From Roseiarcus sp963823165 (GTDB taxonomy: Bacteria > Pseudomonadota > Alphaproteobacteria > Rhizobiales > Beijerinckiaceae), in NCBI GenBank assembly GCA_963823165.1, contig CAWGKV010000021.1:28739-92738 (forward strand): a stretch of DNA of 64,000 bases, written 5' to 3'. Under the pieces are notes generated by a model. It saw only the letters and a program-made list of their open reading frames with translations. It was not told the DNA's origin and did not search any database. Shown one piece after another: positions 53,087 to 62,307 of the stretch. The position numbers and the translations under genes are program-made. Within the stretch, counting starts at the first letter, position 1, and each line of letters begins with the position of its first letter.

Positions 53087-53384
53087 AGACGGTCTCCGCC
53101 GACCGCTCGATGCCGGCGCAGATGAATGGATTGCGGACGCGGCCTTCGACCACGAGGTCGACGGGGCGGCCGACCTCCGCCGCAAGCGCGTCGCGCAGCG
53201 CGAAGTATTCTCCGAGAGAGGGGTTCGCGGCCGGTTCGAACGCAACGAGAAAGTCGACGTCCGATCGCTCGGGCTCGAAATCCACCAACCGCGCCGCGGA
53301 GCCGAAGACGGCGAGGCGGCGGACGCCGAAGCGGCGGCAGATGTCCGCGATCTCGGAGCGGCGTTCAGCGATCAGCGGAAGCAT
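53076..53384 (-). CDS. mntA: MntA-type minimal nucleotidyltransferase (antitoxin)
   Basis: A 102-residue MNT-fold protein: RRLAVFGSAARLVDFEPERS with the GSxAR block, then the SDVDFLVAFEP motif carrying the DxD of the nucleotidyltransferase site, then GRPVDLVVEG. It would AMPylate HepT and neutralise it. The ATG at 53384 has GGAGGAAC upstream; the longer frame to 53684 is not used. It is intact although its toxin partner is broken. Confidence 0.85.
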   Translation of the reverse strand: MLPLIAERRSEIADICRRFGVRRLAVFGSAARLVDFEPERSDVDFLVAFEPAANPSLGEYFALRDALAAEVGRPVDLVVEGRVRNPFICAGIERSAETVYGP

Positions 53385-53752
53385 GGCGTTCCTCCGCGCC
53401 TTAGCCGCAAGGGCGGAGATCACGCGAGCGGCGCCGTTCCGATCCAGTGGATTGAGTTTCGATCCCTTGCTGCTCTCGCGGAAGGGGCCGAGAGGGCGAG
53501 AAAGCGGCCTTAAGAGCAACGGGCAAGATGCACAGGTGCGGACGTTACCGAGCAAGTTACGGACGTGTCTATTCAACCCGAAGACTTTCCGGCCGCGGAA
53601 AAAATCAAGGCACACCGCGGAAGAACCTAAACGCAAACCCGACCGACAGCAAGGTTGCGAAGGTGTTTGCATAAGCCGATGCATTTATTCTAGAACACCC
53701 TCGGGCCGCGGTTCCGCTAAGGGACGGCGCACGCTTAGGTTGGAACAACAAA
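53385..53752. other. gene-free stretch between mntA and the interrupted nuclease gene
   Basis: About 370 bp with no convincing frame or family on either strand. It becomes AT-richer towards 53690, where TTGCAT and TTATTC-like sequences could be a promoter for the next gene. No strong terminator or repeat is seen. Confidence 0.4.
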
Positions 53753-53828
53753 ATGGACTTCACCCGATCCGACCGCTGGTCGCTCAGAGATCATCCTGAG
53801 ATCAACGAGAAATGGGTGCAAGACTTAA

Positions 53829-55035
53829 GAGGCTTATCCCGTTGTCCCAGGCTCATCTATATGTAGTGGATGCACTGGTTTGACGGATTGATTTTGGGCG
53901 GCATCGAGTGCTGGTGGCGCACGATCCTGTCGCATTCCGGTGGCTGTCTTGCGGCGGCGCGGCGTTCGCCTGATCGTTTGGCCGCCCCTTCGAGGATTGT
54001 CTCGTTTGACGATGTCCCAGTAGCTCGCAGGCGCATGATGTGCGGCCAGCCCGAGCAAGGCTTCGAACGAAACATGCCGGTGGAAGCGACGATTGTAGCG
54101 AAAGACGAATTCATTGAGATAAGTGTCGACGTGCGTGCGGCGCAGGCCATGATACGTGCCCAGGCTCCATCGCTTCATCAATGAGAAGGCTCGGTGAATC
54201 CATGGCAGGACAACATGTCCCGCCATTTTGCCGGCGATGCGCGGATCGTGCCGGTAGTCGGTCAGTCCAGGATAGGAGGCGTGGCCGTCGGTGAGGAGCG
54301 TGGCTCCACGCTTCACGTTGGCTCTCACGAAGGCCTCGATCGACGCCGCGGAATTGTCGGCGATCATAGCGAGGCGTATTCGGCCGGAGCGCGTATCGAG
54401 GTATTTGGCGTGCTTGCGTCGCGGCTTCGGCTGATTGGTGTCGCGATCGATCACCTCGACGGCCCCGACGACGAGGATTTTACCGGCATTGCCGCGCTCG
54501 AAAAAGGCGTCGCCTTCGCGGAAGGGAATTTCCGCCTGATCGACTTCGACGACGCCCTCTAAGGGATCGCGATCCGGGTCGACCATCGACCGGCGCAATT
54601 TCTGCGTCAGCAGCCAGGCGGTCTTGTAAGTGACGCCGAGTTGATCCTCCAATTGCCGCGCCGACATGCCGTTCGAATGTGTCGCCATGAGATGCGCCGC
54701 CCAGAACCACGTCGTCAGCGGCAGCTTGGAACGATGCATCACCGTTCCTGCCGTGGCCGAGGTCTGTCGGCCGCAATCGAGGCATTCGTTTGTGTACGCC
54801 CGGCTCTTCAGCGCCGCCGCGCGCTGCTCGCCACAGCCGGGACAAACAAAACCCTTCGGCCAACGCCGCTCCGACAAAAAGGCGGCGCAACTCGCCTCGT
54901 CGGGAAACGTCTCTTGAAACTGCGAAAGCGATCGACCCTTGGCCATTGCGCGCCCCGTCGCGGTCGCCTCGAACAGCGACTCAACTGCGCCTGCATACCA
55001 CATCTAGGGCCACCTGGGACAACGGGATAAGCCTC
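53829..55035 (-). mobile_element. IS1595-family insertion sequence, copy 1
   Basis: The element is 1207 bp with perfect terminal inverted repeats of about 23 bases, beginning GAGGCTTATCCCGTTGTCCC. The 8-bp AGACTTAA is duplicated at 53821-53828 and 55036-55043, the expected target duplication for IS1595. It contains one transposase gene and interrupts the nuclease-like frame at codon 25. Confidence 0.92.
53834..55003 (-). CDS. IS1595 family transposase (ISXO2-like)
   Basis: A 389-residue transposase. A zinc ribbon is near residues 50-80 (FVCPGCGEQRAAALKSRAYT, ECLDCGRQTSATAGTVMHRS). The ISXO2-like DDE domain follows with EVDQAEIPFREGDAF, LLTDGHASYPGL and HVVLPWIHRAFSLMKRWSLG. It is nearly identical to the copy at 55374, differing at residues 2 (W versus R) and 9 (S versus L). 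Confidence 0.93.
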   Translation of the reverse strand: MWYAGAVESLFEATATGRAMAKGRSLSQFQETFPDEASCAAFLSERRWPKGFVCPGCGEQRAAALKSRAYTNECLDCGRQTSATAGTVMHRSKLPLTTWFWAAHLMATHSNGMSARQLEDQLGVTYKTAWLLTQKLRRSMVDPDRDPLEGVVEVDQAEIPFREGDAFFERGNAGKILVVGAVEVIDRDTNQPKPRRKHAKYLDTRSGRIRLAMIADNSAASIEAFVRANVKRGATLLTDGHASYPGLTDYRHDPRIAGKMAGHVVLPWIHRAFSLMKRWSLGTYHGLRRTHVDTYLNEFVFRYNRRFHRHVSFEALLGLAAHHAPASYWDIVKRDNPRRGGQTIRRTPRRRKTATGMRQDRAPPALDAAQNQSVKPVHPLHIDEPGTTG

Positions 55036-55368
55036 AGACTTAATCGCTGCCGATCCCGCGATCCTCGGCCTGGGTCCCTTGGAGCTAAGGGGCCGTGAAC
55101 GCAGACAGCGCGCCGGGAGGCTTGATCTACTCCTCCAAGAACCGGAGGTGGGTGGCCGTCGTTACGAGGTCGAAATTCAACTTGGGCCAACCGACGAGTC
55201 ACACATCATCCGGACAATTGAATATTGGGATATAGAACGTAAGAAATATCCTGATTACGATCATTGTGCTGTGTTAATCGCGGAAGAAATCACACGACGA
55301 TTCCAAAACGTAATTGCAGTATTCAATGGTTACCTGCCGTTGATCGCTATTCAAATGCAGGGATTGAG

Positions 55369-56575
55369 GAGGCTTATCCCGTTGTCCCAGGCTCATCTAT
55401 ATGTAGTGGATGCACTGGTTTGACGGATTGATTTTGGGCGGCATCGAGTGCTGGTGGCGCACGATCCTGTCGCATTCCGGTGGCTGTCTTGCGGCGGCGC
55501 GGCGTTCGCCTGATCGTTTGGCCGCCCCTTCGAGGATTGTCTCGTTTGACGATGTCCCAGTAGCTCGCAGGCGCATGATGTGCGGCCAGCCCGAGCAAGG
55601 CTTCGAACGAAACATGCCGGTGGAAGCGACGATTGTAGCGAAAGACGAATTCATTGAGATAAGTGTCGACGTGCGTGCGGCGCAGGCCATGATACGTGCC
55701 CAGGCTCCATCGCTTCATCAATGAGAAGGCTCGGTGAATCCATGGCAGGACAACATGTCCCGCCATTTTGCCGGCGATGCGCGGATCGTGCCGGTAGTCG
55801 GTCAGTCCAGGATAGGAGGCGTGGCCGTCGGTGAGGAGCGTGGCTCCACGCTTCACGTTGGCTCTCACGAAGGCCTCGATCGACGCCGCGGAATTGTCGG
55901 CGATCATAGCGAGGCGTATTCGGCCGGAGCGCGTATCGAGGTATTTGGCGTGCTTGCGTCGCGGCTTCGGCTGATTGGTGTCGCGATCGATCACCTCGAC
56001 GGCCCCGACGACGAGGATTTTACCGGCATTGCCGCGCTCGAAAAAGGCGTCGCCTTCGCGGAAGGGAATTTCCGCCTGATCGACTTCGACGACGCCCTCT
56101 AAGGGATCGCGATCCGGGTCGACCATCGACCGGCGCAATTTCTGCGTCAGCAGCCAGGCGGTCTTGTAAGTGACGCCGAGTTGATCCTCCAATTGCCGCG
56201 CCGACATGCCGTTCGAATGTGTCGCCATGAGATGCGCCGCCCAGAACCACGTCGTCAGCGGCAGCTTGGAACGATGCATCACCGTTCCTGCCGTGGCCGA
56301 GGTCTGTCGGCCGCAATCGAGGCATTCGTTTGTGTACGCCCGGCTCTTCAGCGCCGCCGCGCGCTGCTCGCCACAGCCGGGACAAACAAAACCCTTCGGC
56401 CAACGCCGCTCCGACAAAAAGGCGGCGCAACTCGCCTCGTCGGGAAACGTCTCTTGAAACTGCGAAAGCGATCGACCCTTGGCCATTGCGCGCCCCGTCG
56501 CGGTCGCCTCGAACAGCAACTCAACTGCGCCTGCATACCGCATCTAGGGCCACCTGGGACAACGGGATAAGCCTC
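55369..56575 (-). mobile_element. IS1595-family insertion sequence, copy 2
   Basis: The second copy is 1207 bp, in the same orientation and almost identical. It has the same 23-bp inverted ends. The 8-bp GGATTGAG is duplicated at 55361-55368 and 56576-56583. Different target duplications at each copy show two independent insertions into the same gene, 325 bp apart. Confidence 0.92.
55374..56543 (-). CDS. IS1595 family transposase (ISXO2-like)
   Basis: A 389-residue transposase identical in all visible domains to the protein at 53834 (zinc ribbon CPGCGEQ...CLDCGRQ, then the ISXO2-like domain), differing at residues 2 and 9. Both copies appear intact, so either could supply transposase to the other. 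Confidence 0.93.
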   Translation of the reverse strand: MRYAGAVELLFEATATGRAMAKGRSLSQFQETFPDEASCAAFLSERRWPKGFVCPGCGEQRAAALKSRAYTNECLDCGRQTSATAGTVMHRSKLPLTTWFWAAHLMATHSNGMSARQLEDQLGVTYKTAWLLTQKLRRSMVDPDRDPLEGVVEVDQAEIPFREGDAFFERGNAGKILVVGAVEVIDRDTNQPKPRRKHAKYLDTRSGRIRLAMIADNSAASIEAFVRANVKRGATLLTDGHASYPGLTDYRHDPRIAGKMAGHVVLPWIHRAFSLMKRWSLGTYHGLRRTHVDTYLNEFVFRYNRRFHRHVSFEALLGLAAHHAPASYWDIVKRDNPRRGGQTIRRTPRRRKTATGMRQDRAPPALDAAQNQSVKPVHPLHIDEPGTTG

Positions 56576-57318
56576 GGATTGAGGGTCGGCAGCCATAACA
56601 CAATTGTATTTACAAAAGTGTTTGATTATGTTCCTCGGGGCGTCGTAGAGGAAGATGAGATTCCGCCGGAGCCGGCAGATCGTGCTAAATGGGAGAGAAA
56701 ATCGTCAGCAGCGATCCTTCAACTTGTTGATCAATGCTTAATTATTTTGAAGGGAATTGATTCCAAGTTGGAACTGAATTATACCGTATCCTACATCGGA
56801 CTATCGAAAGATCGGCAGCCATTTAATTTTGTGACGTTTCAGCCTAGGAGGCACGTGCTTAACATTACTCTTAATATACCTCGCTCTGCTGATGTAGACC
56901 AGAAAATAGAAGATTCTGGTATCGAGACACTCGAATACAGGCATGAGCGATATCGATTAGCTCTTCGCAACGAAGAAATCTCCAAGAATAAAGAGCTACT
57001 AAAGGAGCTAATGGAACTTGCTTACATTTATGATTTAAGTCTTCAGCGGACCTATGGCAATGGGGGTTGGTCCTCAGGCTCCCGTCGCCGCAGAGTTCAT
57101 GTGACGGACTGGGGCATCTCGGCGAGCGTTTTCCTTGCGCGTCTATTTCTCGTATGCTTATCTTCGTTGACCAAAGTACCATATACGCGTTCGTTTTGGC
57201 ATATCGAGGCAAGACGCGCGAGGCCGGCATTGTCATCTATGCCGGCGAAGGGTTCAGAAAAGGATCGATTTGGGGGCGTCGCGGTGCGAGGTTACCGCAG
57301 TCGCCAGGGCTCTAACCT

Positions 57319-57358
57319 TTGGTCAAAACTTTAGCACGTTGGTCAAAACTTTAGCACG
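57319..57358. repeat. tandem pair of 20-bp direct repeats
   Basis: TTGGTCAAAACTTTAGCACG occurs twice without a gap (57319-57338 and 57339-57358), about 95 bp ahead of the GlxA-type regulator gene. It could be an operator or a trace of an IS end. Confidence 0.7.
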
Positions 57359-57451
57359 CCGCCGGGGGGTCAACCAGCTAACCAACTGCAAGCCGACGAT
57401 GGGTCCCATATTCAGGTGCTTCCTGCCGTCCGCTTGCGGGAGACTCGTCCC

Positions 57452-58390
57452 ATGCAACGCATCGGCTTCATCGCATACCCGGACTTTCAAGTCTTGAGTC
57501 TGTGCACGGTCTCAGCCTTCGAATGCGCAAATATACTTTCGGCAAAGCCGCTCTATGAGCTGCAGATGCTGTCCGAAACTGGAGGGCCTATTAGGACGTC
57601 TAGCGGGTTGACCTTGGAAACTACAAAGTTCAACGACGATCAATTCGACACCCTCATCGTGCTCGGGACGCTTGTCGATAACCCGACCTTTTCGCCCGGC
57701 CTGGTTGAATTCGTGAGAAACGCTCCGGGAAAGTCACGTCGGGTCGCGTCCATCTGCACCGGATCGCTCGTCCTCGCGGAAGCTGGTCTCCTGGACGGTC
57801 GTCGAGCCACAACTCACTGGGCGTACGCCCGCTATTTTCGCGACAAATTTCCGAAGGTAAAGCTCGACGAAGACCGCATTTATATCATCGACAACTCGAT
57901 CTGGACCTCTGCCGGGTGCACGACTTGTATCGATCTCGTGCTGGCGATGGTGGAGAAAGATGGAGGCAAGGAACTGGCGCGAGCGGTCGCAAAAGACCTG
58001 GTTCTCTACCATCGCCGGGGCGGCGGGCAGACGCAGCATTCGGCGCTCCTCGCGCTCGAGCCGAAGACAGACCGCATTCAAAGCGCGTTGGAATATGCGC
58101 GCTGCAATCTGAAGGCCCAATTGACGGTCGAGCGTCTGGCGGAAGCCGCATGTCTCAGTCCGCGCCAGTTCAGTCGGGCGTTCCAGGGAGAGACCGGTTT
58201 GTCGCCCGCCAAAGCAATTGAAAACTTACGCATTGAAGTGGCGAGACTGATGTTGGAAGACAGCCGGCACACGATTGACGTGATCGCGCAGGAAGTGGGC
58301 TTTGGCACCCGCGACCGCATGCGCCGAGCCTTCGTTCGTAAATTCGGACAAGCGCCGCTGGAGATCCGGCGTGACGCGCACGCTGTTTGA
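57452..58390 (+). CDS. GlxA family transcriptional regulator (DJ-1/PfpI + AraC HTH)
   Basis: A 312-residue regulator. The N-terminal DJ-1/PfpI-like domain (residues 1-190) reads RIGFIAYPDFQVLSLCTVSA, RVASICTGSLVLAEAGLLDG with the conserved nucleophile-type cysteine, and RRATTHWAYARYF. The C-terminal AraC domain (residues 215-305) has two helix-turn-helices: LTVERLAEAACLSPRQFSRA and TIDVIAQEVGFGTRDRMRRA. Such regulators often control amine/amino-acid or detoxification genes. No target gene lies nearby; it stands among mobile elements. The ATG at 57452 follows GCGGGAGA. Confidence 0.9.
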   Translation: MQRIGFIAYPDFQVLSLCTVSAFECANILSAKPLYELQMLSETGGPIRTSSGLTLETTKFNDDQFDTLIVLGTLVDNPTFSPGLVEFVRNAPGKSRRVASICTGSLVLAEAGLLDGRRATTHWAYARYFRDKFPKVKLDEDRIYIIDNSIWTSAGCTTCIDLVLAMVEKDGGKELARAVAKDLVLYHRRGGGQTQHSALLALEPKTDRIQSALEYARCNLKAQLTVERLAEAACLSPRQFSRAFQGETGLSPAKAIENLRIEVARLMLEDSRHTIDVIAQEVGFGTRDRMRRAFVRKFGQAPLEIRRDAHAV

Positions 58391-58961
58391 ATGTTTGTGC
58401 ACCCCTGGGCTTTTCGATCATTTCGAGCTTCCGAACATGCAGGTCACCGTCACAAATCACGTCGATCTGCTCGACGATTGGTTTAGGAAGCAATTGCCTG
58501 GCAATGGCGCGGCGGCATCGTGCTGGTTCATATTTCGTGGCTGAGGGATTTGCTCGGGTCACTGCGATTGTCGCGACGGTGGGACGTCATTGTAGTCCGC
58601 GAGGACCGCTCATGTGCAGGTTTTTGGACGCCGGCGGCATCGACCCTTTCCGCACGCTCGGACGGCCGGCGTCCAGAAAGCGCCAGGGCACGAAGTCGCG
58701 GTCAGCTGGGCAGCGGTTGGGCGGCGAGCGCTATGGGGATTTCAGGTTGGCGGCGTATTCGATGGAGGCGAGACGCCGGAGCGATGGGACCCGGATGCCT
58801 GTGCGCGGCGGCGGGCGAGAGGGTGGAAGAAGCGTCCCGAGGGGGGTTGAACGGTATAAACGGGCGCCGGCCGCATGGATTGCCCTGAATCGGGCTGAGC
58901 GGGACCGCCGCCGGCGTCGAGCCAGGGACGGGGATGCGTCGCGGCGCGGAGGAAGTCCGGC
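58391..58961. other. gene-free stretch between the GlxA regulator and the IS91 element
   Basis: Several overlapping frames exist but none looks like a known protein or has a good ribosome site. One structure stands out: inverted arms TTGGACGCCGGC (58624-58635) and GCCGGCGTCCAG (58665-58676) around a 29-base loop. The boundary of the IS91 element probably lies here but its end sequence could not be fixed. Confidence 0.4.
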
Positions 58962-60178
58962 TCACGACGTATCGAACCCGCTTGGCGTCGGCCGCCACCT
59001 CGGCTCGCAGCCGCGCGCGAAGACCTCGATGACGATCATGCGGGCGCCGCAGCGCGGGCATGGGCAGGGCGCCACACGCGGCGTGTCCGGTGTGGTCTCC
59101 GGCTGCTGTTTCGGGCCGGCGGCAGGCGGCTCGGCGCCGAGCAGCGCACGGGCTTTTGCGATGTTTGCGGCTCGCTTGGCGTTGGCGAAGAGCCCATAAT
59201 GGCGGATGCGGTGGAAGCCCCTGGGCAGCACGTGCAGGAGAAAGCGCCGGATGAACTCGTGCGGATGCAACCGCATCGTCTTCCAGCGGTCCGGACCGGC
59301 GATGCGATAATCCTTCCAGCGGAACACGACGCCGGCGTCGTCGGCTGCGACGAGGCGGCGGTTCGAGATGGCGACCCGATGGGTGTAGCGGGAGAGATAG
59401 CGCAGCACCTGCTTCGGTCCGGCGAACGGCGCCTTGCAATAGACGACCCACCTGATGCGCCGCAGCGGGGCGATGAAGCGCTTGAACGCGGTCTTGTCGG
59501 CGAGCCCGGCCTGCGCGTTGAAGAACGTCAACCGGCCGGCGTCGTGGGCGTCCGTGAGCATCGCCAGCATCCTGCCGCTGAACAGGCGGGCCAGCAGGTT
59601 GACGTGCACGAGGAAGTTGGAGCGGCAGGCGACCCATCGCGACCCGTCGGGCGAGAGCCCTCCGCCGGGCACGATCATGTGCACGTGCGGATGATGGGTG
59701 AGCGTCGAGCCCCAGGTGTGCAGCACGGCGGTGACGCCGATCCTGGCGCCGAGGCGCCTGGGATTGGCGGCGATGGCGAGCGCCGTCTCGGCCGCCGCCT
59801 TCATCAAGAGATCGTAGACGACGCGCTTGTTCTGCCAGGCGATGTCGCGCAGCTTGCCCGGCAGCGTGTACACGACGTGAAAGTACGGGACGGGCAGCAG
59901 CTCCGCTTCGCGGTCGGCCAGCCATCGGCGCGACGCCGCGGCCTGGCATTTCGGGCAATGTCTATCCCAGCATGAGTTGAAAGCGACGTGCGTATGGCCG
60001 CACGCCGGGTTCTCGCAGCGTGCGACGTGGCCGCCGAGCGCCGCTGTGCGGCAGCGCTCGATCGCGCTCATCACCCCCGGGCTGTGACCCGGGGGCTCGC
60101 ATGGCCGCGGTTGGCCTCGCGCCACGCGGAACCGTGCTCGCGGAAGATGTCCGCGAGCTCCAGAACGGGCCGAACCAC
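58962..60178 (-). CDS. IS91 family transposase, apparent frameshift near its start
   Basis: The main frame, from 60125, gives 387 residues with the zinc motif CENPACGHTHVAFNSCWDRH, HCPKCQAAASRRWLADREAE, and THHPHVHMIVPGGGLSPDG typical of IS91 transposases with their HUH-like histidines. The normal N-terminus RPVLELADIFREHGSAWREA lies upstream from a GTG at 60178 in a different frame. The two join if one G is added to the GGGGG run at 60074-60078. So the gene is disrupted by a one-base loss, or the run is misread. Confidence 0.8.
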
Positions 60179-60189
60179 GACCGGCGGCG

Positions 60190-61110
60190 CTATCGCGCCG
60201 GCGGCTTCTCGAGGTTTCGCGTCGCCTGCCTGTGGCGCGGCGTGATCAGGCGCGCGATCGGGCTCTCGACCTTGGCGATCAGTCCCGTCGCCACGCGGGT
60301 GTAGCGCGCCGTCGTGTCCAGTTTCTCGTGTCCGAGCAACGCCTGGATCAGACGAATATCCTTGCCATCCTCGAGCAGATGGGTTGCGAAGGAATGACGG
60401 AGCGAATGAAGCGAGACCGCCTTGCGCAGCCCTGCCGCTTTCACCGCGTCCTTGAACAGCCGGCCGAACTGGCGCGTGGTCAGATGACCATGGCGACCGG
60501 GAAACAGCCAACGCTGTTGTGGCGGAACGCCGGCGTCACGCCGTTTCGGCCGCGCCTTCCACCATTGTCGCAGCAGGTCGAGGATCTCGGGCGGAAGCAT
60601 CACGTTCCGATCCTTGCGGCCTTTCGACTGCACGACGCGAATGATCATCTGGTCGCTGTCGATGTCGCACACCCGCAGCCGCGTCACCTCGCTGGCCCGC
60701 AGCCCGCAGCCATACGCGACCGACAGCATCGCCCGCGCCTTGAGGCTCGTCGCCATGGTCAGGACGCGCCTGATCTCCTCGGGGCTCAGCACCGGCGGAA
60801 GCTTCTGCGGCTCCTTCATGTGCCAGATCTCCGCCGCCAGGTCGTGGCGGCGCAGCGTGACGCGGAACAGGAAGCGCACCCCGGTCACGATCCGGTTGCG
60901 GTTGCAGATGCTGGCGCCGCTCTCGACGAGGTGCAGCTGGAAGAGGCGCACCTCGTCGGCCGTCGCCGTGTCCGGCGAACGCCCGAGCCAGGCGGAGAAC
61001 CGCTCGCAACTGGAGAGGTGGCCGCGTTGCGTGTGCGGGTCGAGCTTGCGCGCGGCCATGTCGTCGATCATACGCTGACGCAGCGGACTGACAGTGTCGG
61101 TCTTGCTCAT
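60190..61110 (-). CDS. tyrosine recombinase/integrase of the IS91-type element
   Basis: A 306-residue integrase with an N-terminal SAM-like DNA-binding domain (LRQRMIDDMAARKLDPHTQR) and the catalytic domain with AYGCGLRASEVTRLRVCDID (first Arg), HSLRHSFATHLLEDGKDIRL (HxLR), LLGHEKLDTTARYTRV (His and the tyrosine nucleophile). All catalytic residues R...HxxR...H...Y are present. It ends 12 bp before the transposase start, so the pair forms an operon. The ATG at 61110 follows GGAG. Confidence 0.88.
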   Translation of the reverse strand: MSKTDTVSPLRQRMIDDMAARKLDPHTQRGHLSSCERFSAWLGRSPDTATADEVRLFQLHLVESGASICNRNRIVTGVRFLFRVTLRRHDLAAEIWHMKEPQKLPPVLSPEEIRRVLTMATSLKARAMLSVAYGCGLRASEVTRLRVCDIDSDQMIIRVVQSKGRKDRNVMLPPEILDLLRQWWKARPKRRDAGVPPQQRWLFPGRHGHLTTRQFGRLFKDAVKAAGLRKAVSLHSLRHSFATHLLEDGKDIRLIQALLGHEKLDTTARYTRVATGLIAKVESPIARLITPRHRQATRNLEKPPAR

Positions 61111-61595
61111 GGAGAGCTCCATCCTGAGTGAGGGTCACAACACCTCAATTCTCAGGACGGGGCCCTCCGGCGCGCCATCGCTAATTCTATCCGCCTGCTA
61201 CCCAGGCTCCCGACTCACGCCACCCCGCGCAGCGGGGCCGGAGCGGAGCGACTTCGTGCTCTGGCGGACGCCAAGCCTTCCCTAATGGCCCTTGTAAGCC
61301 CGCTTTTCGGCGCCCCAATCGCGAGCCCCCGCGCGGGAAGCGCGCCCGTCGACGATCGTATCGATCGCCGGGACGCCCGCCCAGAACGCGGCGCCGTTAA
61401 CCCTGGCGGGCAGCCGCCTGAACAATGTCTTGCGTTATGAACAAATCATAATCGGGCCTGAGGGACGTTCGAACAGCGTCCGCCCGCCAAGCGGAAATGA
61501 CCCCGGCATGGATCAAATTTGAGCGGCGGCGATGAAGCGGAGGCTCGATTGGCAGGCTGGCGCGCACGGAAATCCCGCGATCTTCGCCCCAACTA
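61111..61595. other. gene-free stretch with a possible gene remnant
   Basis: No intact gene. On the minus strand a short frame ends IDTIVDGRASRAGARDWGAE...KGH at about 61285 and might be the tail of a lost protein, but I do not recognise it. The stretch separates the IS91-type and IS630 elements. Confidence 0.35.
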
Positions 61596-62307
61596 GTCGC
61601 CCGAGTCACTCAAACTGGGGATACAGTCTTTTCAGTTTGACGCGGGCGTTTTCGGTTGTGAATTGCCAGTCGGCTTTGGCGTGGCGTTTGTTTCGATAGG
61701 TCTCCCAGGCCGCGACTTCTTTGTCGAGGGTCGTCTTGTCGGGGATGCGGCGGCTCAGGCACTGGGTGGTCAGAACGGCGAGTTCGGACTCGGCCATGTC
61801 GAGCCAGCTTCCATGCTTTGGTGTGTAATGCCATTCGAACCGGTTGACGAGGCGACGCGCTTCGGGCGCGGGGAAGGCGGCGTAGAGCGAGGCCGGGGTA
61901 TGCGTGCTCAGATTGTCCTGGACCAACACGATTTTTTCGGCGGCGGGGAAATGCACGTCGGATAGATCTTTGAGGACTTTCGCGTAATCGACGGCGGCGT
62001 GGTGGTCGGTCACTTCCACGCGGCGCCAGCCCTCGAGCGGCGCGAAGATCATGAAGAGATTGGCGACGCCGTTGCGCTGGTATTCGTAGTCGTGACGAGC
62101 GGGTCTTCCGGGCTTGGCCGGGATCGGGACGCGGGTCTCGGCGATCAATTGCTTGGAGGTCTCGTCCAAACACACGAGAGGACGATCGGGATCGCGCGGC
62201 CTCTGGTAGGTTTCCAGCACGTCTTCCATGGCGGCGACGAAGCCCGGATTGGCTTCGGGCGGGATCACCCATTGCCGCCTGCGGTGCGGTTTAAGGGCGT
62301 TTTTTTT

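Larger units (their letters stand above)
53753..57334 (+). pseudogene. PD-(D/E)XK nuclease-like gene interrupted by two IS1595 copies
   Basis: Three pieces form one reading frame: 53753-53828, 55044-55368 and 56584 onward, once each IS and one copy of its 8-bp target duplication are removed. The joined protein begins MDFTRSDRWSLRDHPEINEK, continues AGRLDLLLQEPEVGGRRYEV and EVEIQLGPTDESHIIRTIEY, then EYWDIERKKYPDYDHCAVLI. The D...E-x-E arrangement (GRLDLLL...YEVEIQLG) resembles PD-(D/E)XK endonucleases. The third piece is strikingly AT-rich for this genome, suggesting horizontal origin. The 3' end is uncertain: protein-like sequence fades near SLQRTYGNGGW and the frame's stop is at 57334. Confidence 0.72.
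58962..61122 (-). mobile_element. IS91-type element with paired tyrosine recombinase
   Basis: The two genes at 58962-60178 (IS91-type transposase) and 60190-61110 (tyrosine recombinase) lie back to back on the same strand, the two-gene layout of many alphaproteobacterial IS91 elements. IS91 elements move by rolling-circle replication and make no target duplication. The outer ends were not identified, so only the gene-bearing core is given. Confidence 0.7.

Noticed and set aside
58387..59199. 270-residue + strand frame
   Set aside because: It overlaps the 3' part of the IS91 transposase antisense and has no family features.
61285..61500. possible remnant of a transposase or small gene
   Set aside because: It is too short, closed by stop codons, and of no family I can name.
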